Shown here: one piece after another, positions 25,157-33,524 of the stretch
Layout: each line of letters opens with the position of its first letter
Numbering within the stretch: position 1 is the stretch's first letter
Source of the DNA: Gemmatimonadales bacterium
GTDB taxonomy: Bacteria; Gemmatimonadota; Gemmatimonadetes; Longimicrobiales; Gaopeijiaceae
Assembly: GCA_007692665.1 (NCBI GenBank)
Contig: REBP01000127.1
Coordinates: 1 to 36,343, forward strand
Direction of reading: 5' to 3'
DNA: 36,343 bases
The notes under the pieces: generated by a model
What the model saw: the letters and a program-made list of their open reading frames with translations, nothing else
Databases searched by the model: none
Told to the model about the DNA's origin: nothing
Program-made: the position numbers and the translations under genes

Positions 25157-26647
25157 TCACCTCACCGAGGTGGACTGGATGTTCTGGAGCATGATTTCGC
25201 GGAGGCCCTCGTTCACCAGGGCCTGGACCCGGGGGTCGGCGCGGTACTCCGCGAGGATCTCGGCGCGGCGGCCCGTGAAGAGCTCGCCCATGGTGTAGGA
25301 GAGGACGGTGGCCATGACGGCGCCCTCCTCGCTCCGGGTGGCAAGGAAGCGCTGGCGGTAGCCCTCGAGGATCTGCCGGAAGGCGGGCTGGTGCCAGTTC
25401 TCCGGCGGGGCGTCGAGCAGCATGAAGTCCCGGAGCACGATCGAGTAGTCCGGGTTCGGGGCGCGGCGCCAGAAGGCGACATCCCGGCCCAGGTCGTCGA
25501 TGTGCATGGGGAGGTACAGCGTGGCCCCGGGCGGCACCTGGCGCACGAGCGCCGGGTTGTAGCGCTGCACCTCGTCGCGGCTCAGACCGCTCCGGCGCAT
25601 GACTTCCTCGATGGGCACCGAGCGCGTCGTGCGCATGGCGTGGATCCGGTCCTGCCGCATGCCGTCACGGATGCGGGCCACCTGGGCCTCGTTCCCGAAC
25701 ACCATCTCGGCGTAGAGGAAGGAGCGGGGGCCGTAGCTCAGGTAGACGTCGCGGAACCGCGGCGAGGGCAGCCCCCGGAGGTCCACGGCGAGCTGGGCCC
25801 CGAGGAAGTACTGCTCCCGGATGTTCTCGCCGCCCAGGCGGGCCCCGTTGATCACCGTCCGTCCCACGTTCGTCCCCCCGGCGTGGTGCTCCGAGAGCGC
25901 CGGGATGTAGCTCCCGTACTTGGTGGCCAGGATGCGGAGGTAGGCGGCGCAGTAGGCGGCCTGGGTCGTCTGGTTGTGCCCCTCGATCTCGTGGGGGGCG
26001 AGGCGCTTCATGTAGTTCCAGTTGCTCTCGAGCCACTGGCAGAACCCCATGGCCCGCGCCTCCGATCGAACCGTGGGATTCCACCCCGACTCGATCATGG
26101 CCTGGGCGAGCCCGATCTCGGCAGGAACCCCGAAGCGCTCGTAGATCAGCCCCCATTCGGCCAGGAAGCTCCCGTACCGGCGGGCATTGGGCTGCACGAA
26201 GGTACCCCGGGTGGCGTTGTGCACCACCGGCCCCCCCGTCGCCTGCTCCAGGATGCCGGCGACCTGGTCGCGACGCGGGGAGATCGCGGATTCAAGGGGC
26301 CGCCCGGCCAGCGAGGTCCGGAGCGCAGGCTCTTCCCACCGGGCCTCGCGACCCCAGTCGCCCCGGGTCGGGAAGGCGGCCAGCAGGCGGCCGTCGGAAG
26401 CGCTCCCGAAGGCCACCCAGCCGTCGGGGACCGCGAACACGTGCTCCCAGAAGGTGTGCCCCGGCCGGAAGCGCGCCATCACCGCCCGGTCTTCCTCGTA
26501 CTGCACCCGGGCCACGTCGATGGCCTGTGCCTCGAGGCTCGCCGGTGAGGCGCCCAGGGCCGGGAGGAGAAGGATCGCGGCGGCGGCAGCCGCGAGGCCG
26601 GCCGCGCGCGTGGCGGCGCGAGTGGGAGGAGTCGACGGGGTTCGCAT
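25157..26647 (-). CDS. Lytic transglycosylase (SLT/lysozyme-like) with a LysM-like segment
   Basis: A 496-residue exported protein. The signal peptide covers about residues 1-42 (ending SLEAQA). The SLT domain starts near residue 165: YERFGVPAEIGLAQAMIESGWNP holds the catalytic Glu186, followed by SEARAMGFCQWLESNWNYM, equivalent to the S..GA.G..Q of the family, and by AAYCAAYLRILATKYGSYIPAL and HHAGGTNV. After about residue 340 a segment with VPIEEVMRRSGLSRDEVQRYNP and PPGATLYLP resembles a LysM peptidoglycan-binding motif. It would cleave peptidoglycan glycan strands to 1,6-anhydro products in the periplasm. ATG 26647 is used; longer upstream frame is shadow. A sigma-54 match and a TATGAT box lie about 150 bases upstream. 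The C-terminal 100 residues are unassigned. Confidence 0.85.
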   Translation of the reverse strand: MRTPSTPPTRAATRAAGLAAAAAAILLLPALGASPASLEAQAIDVARVQYEEDRAVMARFRPGHTFWEHVFAVPDGWVAFGSASDGRLLAAFPTRGDWGREARWEEPALRTSLAGRPLESAISPRRDQVAGILEQATGGPVVHNATRGTFVQPNARRYGSFLAEWGLIYERFGVPAEIGLAQAMIESGWNPTVRSEARAMGFCQWLESNWNYMKRLAPHEIEGHNQTTQAAYCAAYLRILATKYGSYIPALSEHHAGGTNVGRTVINGARLGGENIREQYFLGAQLAVDLRGLPSPRFRDVYLSYGPRSFLYAEMVFGNEAQVARIRDGMRQDRIHAMRTTRSVPIEEVMRRSGLSRDEVQRYNPALVRQVPPGATLYLPMHIDDLGRDVAFWRRAPNPDYSIVLRDFMLLDAPPENWHQPAFRQILEGYRQRFLATRSEEGAVMATVLSYTMGELFTGRRAEILAEYRADPRVQALVNEGLREIMLQNIQSTSVR

Positions 26648-26794
26648 GGCGGTGGACTCGGGGCGCGGGGGACGGAACTGGCGGTGCCGGCCTGGGGACC
26701 GGGTACAGCGGGCCGCGCCACATCCGGAATGCACCGGTGTTCTCCGGCAGGTGTGCTCCGGATGGCCCGACCCTCGATCGCAGGAATTGCCCTC

Positions 26795-26800
26795 ATCATA
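26795..26800 (-). promoter_or_regulatory. Possible -10 box before the lytic transglycosylase gene
   Basis: The minus strand reads TATGAT, a fair sigma-70-type -10, but no clear -35 is found 16-18 bases upstream. It lies just downstream of a sigma-54-like site. Confidence 0.3.
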
Positions 26801-26801
26801 C

Positions 26802-26817
26802 AGCACGGCGCATGCCA
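26802..26817 (-). promoter_or_regulatory. Candidate sigma-54 promoter before the lytic transglycosylase gene
   Basis: The minus strand reads TGGCATGCGCCGTGCT, differing from TGGCAYR-N4-TTGCW only at the first base of the -12 box. The start site would be near 26791, leaving a leader of about 145 bases to ATG 26647. Confidence 0.45.
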
Positions 26818-26874
26818 CCGCGAGGGGTCCTGAACCCCCGCCCCTCCGGGACCCGGGCGGCCGGGAGTCTCGCG

Positions 26875-27804
26875 CTACCGCCGTCCTTCCAGTGTACGGA
26901 AAAGCCTCGAATCCGTTCCCATGAGGAGCGTCGACGAGCCGTCCACGACATGGCTCGCGGCCTCCAGGGACCGCACGAACTCGTAGAACGACGGGTCCTG
27001 GCGGTGGGCCTGCGAATACAGCGCCGTGGCCTCCGCGTCGGCGGCGCCCCGGATCCGCTCCGCCTCGGCGAAGGCCTCGGACCGGATGCGCGACAGCTCC
27101 CGCTCCCGCATCCCCCGGATCCGCGCCTGCTCGCCGGCGCCCATGGACCGGAACTCCTCGGCGGCCCGGTACCGCTCCGAGATCATGCGGTCGAAGACAT
27201 CCTGCTGCACCTCCTCCACGTAGTCGGTGCGCTTGAAGCGGAAGTCCAGCAGCTCGATCCCCAGCTCCGGGAGGAGGCGGGCGTTGGCCCGCTGCGTGAT
27301 CTCGGCGGCGATCCGGGCGCGCCCCACCTGGATGGAGTCGAAGATCGCCTCCTCCACCTCGAGGTCGATGGCGATCTCGCCCGGGGGCCGGTTCGTGCTC
27401 CGCACGTTCTCGATGAGGTCGTGGCGGCTCACGGCGTTCCGGATCTCGCCGTCCATGATGTCGTCGATGCGGGTCTGGGCCATGCGCTCGTCCCGCACCC
27501 GCTGGTAGAAGAGGAGGGGATCGGCGATCCGCCAGCGTCCGAACCCGTCCACCAGGAGGAACCGCTTGTCGCGGGTGGCGATGCGGGTGGGCTCGCCGTC
27601 CCACTCCAGGTAGCGGCGCTCGAGGCGGTGCACCCGCTGGATGAAGGGCTTCTTCCAGTGCAGGCCGGCCTCGGTCCGGGCATCGCCCACCGGGCGTCCG
27701 AACTCGGTGACGATGACCTGGTCCCACTCGCTCACCGTGTAGGTGGAAAGGGAAAAGAGCACGAGTCCGGCCACGAGGGCCCCGAGCAGCAGGATCGACT
27801 TCAC
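26875..27804 (-). CDS. hflC: HflC, SPFH-domain protease modulator
   Basis: A 309-residue protein with one N-terminal membrane segment (about residues 3-20) and an SPFH/band-7 domain: VSEWDQVIVTEFGRPVGDARTEAGLHWKKPF is the typical HflC opening, followed by EWDGEPTRIATRDKRFLLVDGFGRWRI. The C-terminal half is a charged helical region (RMISERYRAAEEFRSMGAGEQARIRG) that assembles the HflKC cage. HflC pairs with HflK around the FtsH protease in the inner membrane and limits its access to substrates. The GTG start at 27804 overlaps the hflK stop (GTGA). No ftsH gene is in the window. A GC-rich stretch after the stop can fold but has no T-run. Confidence 0.93.
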   Translation of the reverse strand: MKSILLLGALVAGLVLFSLSTYTVSEWDQVIVTEFGRPVGDARTEAGLHWKKPFIQRVHRLERRYLEWDGEPTRIATRDKRFLLVDGFGRWRIADPLLFYQRVRDERMAQTRIDDIMDGEIRNAVSRHDLIENVRSTNRPPGEIAIDLEVEEAIFDSIQVGRARIAAEITQRANARLLPELGIELLDFRFKRTDYVEEVQQDVFDRMISERYRAAEEFRSMGAGEQARIRGMRERELSRIRSEAFAEAERIRGAADAEATALYSQAHRQDPSFYEFVRSLEAASHVVDGSSTLLMGTDSRLFRTLEGRR

Positions 27805-28859
27805 TGGTCACCTCCGCCGCGGCGGGCAGGCGTGGACGAGGGCTCGGTGCCGGGCACCGGCACCGGGACCGGGAAGGCGCCACCGGCCCCGACGACCCCG
27901 TTGGCTCCGTTCTGGAAGAGGGGCATGATCCCCCGCATCTCCGGATCCACGAAGATCTTCCCCTTCACCTGGCCCAGCACCGTCTCCTGGGCCTCGAGCA
28001 TGAGCCGGGTCCGCGTCACGTCCGGGGCCCGGCGGTACTCCACGTAGAGGGCGTTGAACCGGTCCACCTCGCCCCCGGCGCGGTTCACCCGGTCCAGCGC
28101 GTAGCCCTCGGCCCGGAGCAGCGCCTCCAGCGCCTCGCCCTCGGCGCGGGGGACGTCGCGGTTGTACTCGGCCCAGGCCTCGTTGATCATGCGCTCCCGC
28201 TGCTGCTGCGCCCCGTTCACCGAGTCCCACGAGGGCCGCACCGGAGCCGGAGGCGTTGCATCCTGCATGATCACCTGCACGACGCGGATCCCCATGGCGT
28301 ACTGGTCCACGAGCAGGTTCAGCTCCTGGAGCGCCCGGTCCTCGATCTCCTGGCGCCCCACGGTCAGCACCTCGGTGACCGTGCGGTCTCCCACCGTCTG
28401 CCTCATGACGGACTCGGCCAGGGCCCGGAGAGTCTGCGCCGGGTTCCGGACCTCGAACAGGAAGAGCTTCGGGTCCACCACGCGGTACTGGACCACCCAT
28501 TCGGCATGCACCACGTTCAGGTCGCCGGTGAGCATGAGGGCCTCGGCGGGAACCGTCCGGTAGCGGGCCCCGTCGGAGGCACCCCGCCCGTCCAGCGTGC
28601 GGAAGCCGAACTCCTCCTTGAGCTGCCGCTGGATCGGCACCCGGTGGAGCCGGTCGGCCACGGGCACCTTGAGGTGAAGCCCCGGGTCCACCTGGCGCAC
28701 CACCTTCCCGAAGCGGGTGATGACCCCGACCTCCTCGGCCTCCACCTGGAAGATGCTCCCGGTGACGACCACGAGACCCACCACCGCGAGGCCGATGGCA
28801 GGCAGAAACCTGCGAAGGGCGCCGAGCAGCTTCTTCTCGTCGATGCTGATCTGCTTCAT
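27801..28859 (-). CDS. hflK: HflK, SPFH-domain protease modulator
   Basis: A 352-residue protein. Membrane helix about residues 18-37, then the band-7 domain from VEAEEVGVITRFGKVVRQVDPGLHLKVP, where the PGLH turn is characteristic. DLNVVHAEWVVQYRVVDPKLFLFEVRNP and RALAESVMRQTVGDRTVTEVLT match HflK. The usual long Gly-rich N terminus of proteobacterial HflK is absent; instead the C terminus is Pro/Gly-rich. ATG 28859 is chosen with GGAG ten bases upstream; ATG 28868 is also in frame but too close to that site. It is co-transcribed with hflC. An intrinsic terminator-like hairpin lies about 30 bases upstream, so its promoter must lie in or before that hairpin or transcription must read through. 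Confidence 0.93.
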   Translation of the reverse strand: MKQISIDEKKLLGALRRFLPAIGLAVVGLVVVTGSIFQVEAEEVGVITRFGKVVRQVDPGLHLKVPVADRLHRVPIQRQLKEEFGFRTLDGRGASDGARYRTVPAEALMLTGDLNVVHAEWVVQYRVVDPKLFLFEVRNPAQTLRALAESVMRQTVGDRTVTEVLTVGRQEIEDRALQELNLLVDQYAMGIRVVQVIMQDATPPAPVRPSWDSVNGAQQQRERMINEAWAEYNRDVPRAEGEALEALLRAEGYALDRVNRAGGEVDRFNALYVEYRRAPDVTRTRLMLEAQETVLGQVKGKIFVDPEMRGIMPLFQNGANGVVGAGGAFPVPVPVPGTEPSSTPARRGGGDQ

Positions 28860-28874
28860 GTGATCCATTCTCCG

Positions 28875-28926
28875 GAGGAAAACCACGAAAAGGGTGGAGC
28901 AGCCGGCGTTCGGCCACTCCACCCTT
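28875..28926 (-). terminator. Intrinsic terminator after the S9 peptidase gene
   Basis: On the minus strand a 10-bp stem (AAGGGTGGAG with CTCCACCCTT; 28917-28926 and 28890-28899) encloses an inner GCCG/CGGC pairing and is followed by TTTTCGTGGTTTT. It begins 28 bases after the S9 stop and ends just before the hflK ribosome site. Confidence 0.7.
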
Positions 28927-28953
28927 CCAGTACGACGGGGAAGGCGGTCGTCT

Positions 28954-30057
28954 TCAGTTCACGACGGCCCCCTGTCCGTCGAGGTAGGGGCGCAGGTTCC
29001 ACTCCAGGAACGTCCACACCCGGTTCCAGGAGTCGCGCTGCTCGGGGCTGTCGTCGCGGGTGAGCGTCTCCATGTCCACCAGCCGCGAGAAGGAGTGCCC
29101 GCCCCGGGGGTCCTCGTAGATCTTCGTCTCGGCCAGGTGGGGCTTCTTGATCTGGAGCGCGTGCACCAGCATCTCCGCCTCCTCGAAGTTCACGTCGGCG
29201 TCGTTCGTGGCCAGGTGCACCAGCACCGGGACCTCGATGTGATCCACCTGGTAGACCGGCGACCGCTCCACGTACAGCTCCCGCCGCTCGAAGGGGAGCC
29301 CGCGGATCCGCTCCTGCGTCGAGAAGTGGTGCTGGTAGTTCGGTCCCTTGAAGGAGAGCCGGAAGATCAGGTTCGACACCGGCACGATCCCCACCACCGC
29401 CCGGAACGGATGCGGGGGGCGGGCCGCCGCCAGCAGCGAGATGTAGCCCCCGTGGCTCCACCCCATCATGGCCACCCGGTCGGGATCCACGTGCGGGAGG
29501 TTCTCCACCATCCAGTCGTAGGCGGTGGCGGAGTCGTCGACCTCGTAGCCGCCGTAGTCGATGGCGTCGTGGTGCGCCTGCCCGTACCCGGTGCTCCCCC
29601 GGTACTCGGGCGCGATGACCACGTACCCGCGCTCCACCGCCTCCTGCACGAAGGGCCAGTAGTTGGGCGTCCAGTTGCCGTGCACCCCGCCGTGCACCCA
29701 GATCAGCGCCGCGTGGCCGTGCTCCCCCCGCTTCTCGGTGGGCTGGAAGAGGTACGCCGGAATGTCCATGTCGCCCACGCTGCTCCGGTACGTGATCTTC
29801 CGGTAGTCCATGACCCCTGCGGTCACCGCGGCGTAGATCGAGTCGGTGACGGCCTTCTGCTCGATGTCGCGCTCGAAGTTCCGCCCCAGCGAGTGGTCGG
29901 CAGGGTCGTTGCTCACGTACAGGGCGCGGGCCCGGTCCATGTCCACCTCGGCCTGGGCGCGCTGGGCATGGGCCTCGCCGGAGTCAAGCCCCAGCACCGG
30001 CGCGAGGACGAGCGCGGTGGAGGCGAGCAGGAGGGCGGTGCGGAAAGGCGTTTTCAT
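28954..30057 (-). CDS. Secreted alpha/beta-hydrolase peptidase (prolyl oligopeptidase, S9-like)
   Basis: A 367-residue protein with a signal peptide (about residues 1-31, ending EAHAQ) and an alpha/beta-hydrolase catalytic domain but no N-terminal beta-propeller, so it is a short form of the S9 group. The oxyanion region is WVHGGVHGNW (120-129), the nucleophile elbow is GWSHGG with Ser201, the acid is Asp286 or Asp288 (ATNDADVNF), and the histidine is His321 (GGHSFSR). It likely cleaves small peptides or esters in the periplasm. ATG 30057 has GGAG eight bases upstream. It is divergent from the gene at 30241. A strong hairpin with a T-rich tail follows its stop, so it is probably transcribed alone. 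Peptidase versus esterase cannot be settled by sequence. Confidence 0.87.
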   Translation of the reverse strand: MKTPFRTALLLASTALVLAPVLGLDSGEAHAQRAQAEVDMDRARALYVSNDPADHSLGRNFERDIEQKAVTDSIYAAVTAGVMDYRKITYRSSVGDMDIPAYLFQPTEKRGEHGHAALIWVHGGVHGNWTPNYWPFVQEAVERGYVVIAPEYRGSTGYGQAHHDAIDYGGYEVDDSATAYDWMVENLPHVDPDRVAMMGWSHGGYISLLAAARPPHPFRAVVGIVPVSNLIFRLSFKGPNYQHHFSTQERIRGLPFERRELYVERSPVYQVDHIEVPVLVHLATNDADVNFEEAEMLVHALQIKKPHLAETKIYEDPRGGHSFSRLVDMETLTRDDSPEQRDSWNRVWTFLEWNLRPYLDGQGAVVN

Positions 30058-30240
30058 GGGCGTGTCTCCGGTTCTTTCAGCGTCGGTGCACCGTGCAGGC
30101 TGCCCGGAACGGGGGGCTCGGGGGTGCGACCGCGGGGGATGGCTGGAGGTGAAGGGAGGGCAATGTGGGGTCTGCGGGCGGGGGGCGCCAGCCGGGGCCG
30201 GGTGTGGGGATGCGGGGGCCCGGACCCGGCGAGGGGCACG

Positions 30241-32157
30241 GTGGGTAGTACCGGGTCCCACCTGCATGCTCGCCTCCCCGAGGGCCTCGCCGTGATCTCC
30301 GTCCTGCTTCTTGCCACGACCCTTGCCGTCCCGGTACACGCGGGTCCCGCCGTTCCGGCCTCGGCTCCCGCCGTTCGGGCCCCGGTCACGGTGGCGACTT
30401 CGGCCGCGCTTCCCCAGGCGGCCGACTCCTCGCGCACCCTCCGCGACGCCCGCCGGGCCCAGGAGGACTTCGAGCGCTTCCGCGAGACGCGGATCCCCGC
30501 CCAGGTGCAGCGTCCCGACGAGCGAGGCCAGGGCGGCCGCTGCGACGAGCCCATGGGCCGGCTCTGCCTGAGCTACGGCGTCGACGGGGCGCCGCCGTCT
30601 CCCATCGGCGCGACGCCGAGGCCGATCCAGGACGCGCGCCGCGAACTGCTGGACAAGCTGGCCGAGGCCGGTGCGGCGCTCCCCGGCGACGACTGGATCG
30701 TCGGACAGCGCGTCCGCTACCTCGTCGAGGCCGGCGACCTGCTCGGCGCCGGCGCCGTGGCCGAGTCCTGTGCCGGCACGCCCTGGTGGTGCAGCGCCCT
30801 CGACGGCCTCGTCTACCACGAGGACGACCGGTGGATCGAAGCCGGCGAGGCCTTCCTCGACGCGCTGGAAGCCATGCCCGACCGCGAGCGGGAGCGGTGG
30901 CAGGGTGAGTCGTACCTCCTCGAGCGGGACGGTCGCCGCTTCCTGGACGTGTCGGACCGGGGGGAGCGGGACCGCCGCCGCGCCCTCCTCTGGCGCCTGG
31001 CCGACCCCCTCTACATCATTCCCGGCAACGACCGCTGGACCGCGCACATGGCGCGCCTCACCCAGGTGCGGACCATGGAGGACGCCTGGAACCCCTTCGG
31101 CCTCGCGTGGGACATCGACCTGGAGGAGGTCACCCTCCGGTACGGGTGGGCGCTGGGATGGGAGCGGGTGCGGGGGCAGCAGAGCTTCCAGCGGCTGACG
31201 CAGAACGCCATGGTGGCCCGCCTCGACCCCGATCGCCGCCGCTACCTGCCCACGGGCCCCGAACTGCTGGAGTTCCCGGCCACCGAGGACGACGCGCTCC
31301 GGGTCATCGACGGGCGCCGCGAGCCCTCCGGGTATTCCCCGACCTATGCGCCGGTGGTGGACAACCTGAGTTCCCAGACCGCCCGCTTCCGCCGGGGTTC
31401 GGACATGCTGGTGGTCCACGCCTTCGCCCGGGTCGGCATGCCCGGCGCGACGATGGCGTCCGCATCCCCCTCCGATGCCGTCGACAACGCGAACGGCGAC
31501 CTCCCCCGTGACCTGGCCACGGCCCTCTTCCTCCTCCCCGTGGAGGGGCCGATCATCGAGGACGGCCCGCAGCCGGCGCGCCAGGGGAACGAGCTCGAGG
31601 GGGTCTGGACCGTCGAGGTGCCGAACGACACCGACCGGATCCTGAGCATGGAGGGGTACTCGCGTCTCGAGCGCCGCGCCTGGCGCACCCGGCGGGGGCT
31701 GGAGCGGCTCCCGGACCCGGCGGGATCGGTGGCGGTTTCGGACCCGATCTTCCTGGATGCGGCGTCGCTGGACCTGCCGGAGACGCTGGACGCCGCCCTC
31801 GCCGACGTGCTTCCCACCGTGCGCTTCGAGGCGGGCCGTCTCGTGCGAATCGGATGGGAGGTCTACGGCATTCCGGAGGGGAGTTCGGCGGCCGTGGCGC
31901 TGGGGATCGAGCGGGCGGAGCAGAGCCTGGCCCGGCGCATCGGCGAGTTCTTCCGCGTGCTGGAGCCGCCGCAGCCGGTGACGATCCGGTGGGACGACGC
32001 CCCGCCCGAGAGCCCCGGCGTGGTCTTCCGGGCCGTGGACCTTCAGCTGCCCGCGCTGGACGCCGGGCGCTACGACCTCTTCCTGGAGATCCGGGTGGAC
32101 GACGCCGAGCCCGCCGTGACCCGGCGGCGCTTCGTCATCGAGGAGTCCGGGCGCTGA
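30241..32157 (+). CDS. Secreted protein of unknown function, possibly GWxTD-related
   Basis: I do not recognise this 638-residue protein firmly. From GTG 30241 it has a signal peptide (about residues 14-34, LAVISVLLLATTLAVPVHAG), then a helical repeat-like part in which CAGTPWWCSALDGLVYHEDDRWIEAGEAFLDAL looks like a TPR-type unit with paired cysteines. Around residues 245-305, LLWRLADPLYIIPGNDRWTAHMARL and RYGWALGWERV recall GWxTD-type proteins of Gemmatimonadota and Acidobacteria; that is memory-based and weak. The C terminus is strand-rich (RYDLFLEIRVDDAEPAVTRR), like a small beta-sandwich. The start was chosen for its signal peptide and a GAGGGG upstream; the long frame further upstream is antisense to the S9 gene. 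Its stop overlaps the next gene's CTG. Confidence 0.7.
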   Translation: MGSTGSHLHARLPEGLAVISVLLLATTLAVPVHAGPAVPASAPAVRAPVTVATSAALPQAADSSRTLRDARRAQEDFERFRETRIPAQVQRPDERGQGGRCDEPMGRLCLSYGVDGAPPSPIGATPRPIQDARRELLDKLAEAGAALPGDDWIVGQRVRYLVEAGDLLGAGAVAESCAGTPWWCSALDGLVYHEDDRWIEAGEAFLDALEAMPDRERERWQGESYLLERDGRRFLDVSDRGERDRRRALLWRLADPLYIIPGNDRWTAHMARLTQVRTMEDAWNPFGLAWDIDLEEVTLRYGWALGWERVRGQQSFQRLTQNAMVARLDPDRRRYLPTGPELLEFPATEDDALRVIDGRREPSGYSPTYAPVVDNLSSQTARFRRGSDMLVVHAFARVGMPGATMASASPSDAVDNANGDLPRDLATALFLLPVEGPIIEDGPQPARQGNELEGVWTVEVPNDTDRILSMEGYSRLERRAWRTRRGLERLPDPAGSVAVSDPIFLDAASLDLPETLDAALADVLPTVRFEAGRLVRIGWEVYGIPEGSSAAVALGIERAEQSLARRIGEFFRVLEPPQPVTIRWDDAPPESPGVVFRAVDLQLPALDAGRYDLFLEIRVDDAEPAVTRRRFVIEESGR

Positions 32158-33173
32158 CCTGGCGCAGGGCCGGCTTCACGGTGGCCTGTGCCGCCGCCTT
32201 CTCCACCCCGCTTGCCGCCCCCGCGGCGGGCCAGGCCGCGCTCGCCCCGGTGGAGAGGGCGGAGGCGGCGGAAGAGGCAGGGGAGGCGGACGATCGGCGC
32301 CATCCGGGGGAGCGGCTCCCGGACCTCGCCCCCGGCGCGTCCCGCTGGTTTCCGGATACGCGGCTCTTCCGAAGCCCCCGGGCTGCTCCCCTCGAGCCGG
32401 GACTCAGGGGATCCGCGCTCTCGACGGACCTCTTCCGGGGCGATGCTCCGCCCGGAGAACGGCCTCCGCCCCCGGTTTCCGGCCTCCGACCCGGGGGCAC
32501 GGACTTCCAGGGCGTGGTCTCGCTGGGAGATTCCTACGCGGTGCGACGCTTCGGCAACGGGAGGGGCGGGGCACAGGTGGGGGTGCTGGTCGGCGTCACG
32601 GCCAGGTTCCGACTGGCCACCTCCGCCAACGAATACGTGGCGTCGGACTGGATCGTCGGCCTCCCGGTGGAGTTCGCCCGGGGACCGGTGGCGGGGCGGG
32701 CCGTGCTCTTCCACCGGAGCGCGCACCTCGGTGACGAGATCATGGAGCAGGCCGGCGTGCGCCGCGTCGGGTTCGGCCACGAGGGCGTGACGCTCCTCGT
32801 TGGGAATGCCGGGCGTGGGCCCCTCAGGGCCTACGCGGGTGGCACGCGGCTCCTTCGTTCCGAGACCTCGGGGACGCTGGAGGACCTCGGGCGGGCATGG
32901 GACGACGCGTGGGAACTCCAGGGGGGACTCGAGTTCGCCCGTGGCGTTCCGGACCAGGGGAGCCGGCTGGCCGGCTTCTGGGCCCTCGATGTCCAGACGG
33001 CGGAGAGAACCGACTGGCAGCCCCAGTGGGCGGCGGTGGCCGGCGTGGCCTTCCGGGCCCGGCAGCGCTCCGGCCAGGTGGCCCTGCGACTCCTCCACGG
33101 GCCGTCCATGCACGGCGAGTTCTTCCTCACCCCCGAGACCGCCTGGGGCATCGAGCTGAGCCTCGGGCGCTGA
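32154..33173 (+). CDS. DUF1207-type protein, predicted outer-membrane beta-barrel
   Basis: A 339-residue protein if it starts at CTG 32154. That codon overlaps the preceding stop as CTGA, has GAGGAG eight bases upstream, and gives a signal peptide with a twin-arginine-like basic start (MTWRRAGFTVACAAAFSTPLA). GTG 32181 is the only nearby standard start and would cut the basic region. The body matches DUF1207 from memory: WFPDTRLFRSPRAAPLEPG, ISL-type strand GDSYAVRRFGNGRGGAQVGV, ASDWIVGLPVEFARG, and especially FHRSAHLGDEIM (family H.SSHLGDE), then RAYAGGTRLL. Alternating strands and short turns suggest an outer-membrane barrel. Function unknown. Co-transcribed with the gene before it. Confidence 0.75.
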   Translation: MTWRRAGFTVACAAAFSTPLAAPAAGQAALAPVERAEAAEEAGEADDRRHPGERLPDLAPGASRWFPDTRLFRSPRAAPLEPGLRGSALSTDLFRGDAPPGERPPPPVSGLRPGGTDFQGVVSLGDSYAVRRFGNGRGGAQVGVLVGVTARFRLATSANEYVASDWIVGLPVEFARGPVAGRAVLFHRSAHLGDEIMEQAGVRRVGFGHEGVTLLVGNAGRGPLRAYAGGTRLLRSETSGTLEDLGRAWDDAWELQGGLEFARGVPDQGSRLAGFWALDVQTAERTDWQPQWAAVAGVAFRARQRSGQVALRLLHGPSMHGEFFLTPETAWGIELSLGR

Positions 33174-33204
33174 CTGGCCCGGGGACTGACCCCAGGACCG
33201 CCCG

Positions 33205-33493
33205 GTGGATCGACTCTTCCTGGACGCCAACATCCTCTTTGCCGCTTCCTGGCGCGCGGATGCCGGCGTCGCCGTCCTCTGGTCCATCGAGAACGCCATG
33301 CTGTTCGCCTCTCCCTACGTCATCGCTTCCCGACAAGGACTGGCCGGTGCTCGCCGGGGCTTTCGCCGCCGAAGCCACGCACCTGATCACGGGTGATCTC
33401 AGGCATTTCGTGCGCTACTTCGGCAGGCAGATCCAGGGCATCCTCGTACTCGCCCCGGCCGATTACATCCTCGCCTCACGTCGCACTTCCTGA
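33205..33493 (+). pseudogene. Decayed PIN-domain gene (VapC-like)
   Basis: Two pieces of one PIN-domain protein lie in different frames. The first, from GTG 33205, reads MDRLFLDANILFAAS and includes the first metal-binding aspartate (LDAN). Near 33325 the homology shifts frame and continues as LPDKDWPVLAGAFAAEATHL then ITGDLRHFVRYFG and GILVLAPADYI, the C-terminal half with its TGD motif, ending at TGA 33493. About half of the middle of a normal 130-140 residue domain is missing at the junction. A deletion plus frame change is the simplest reading. No antitoxin gene is adjacent. PIN ribonucleases need all acidic residues, so the product should be inactive. Confidence 0.7.
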
Positions 33494-33524
33494 CGCCAGG
33501 CCCGCCCCGGCATCTGACCCGGAA

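Noticed and set aside
28890-28926. Sigma-54 site within the hairpin before hflK
   Set aside because: Several core positions fail and the similarity falls inside a better-supported terminator stem.
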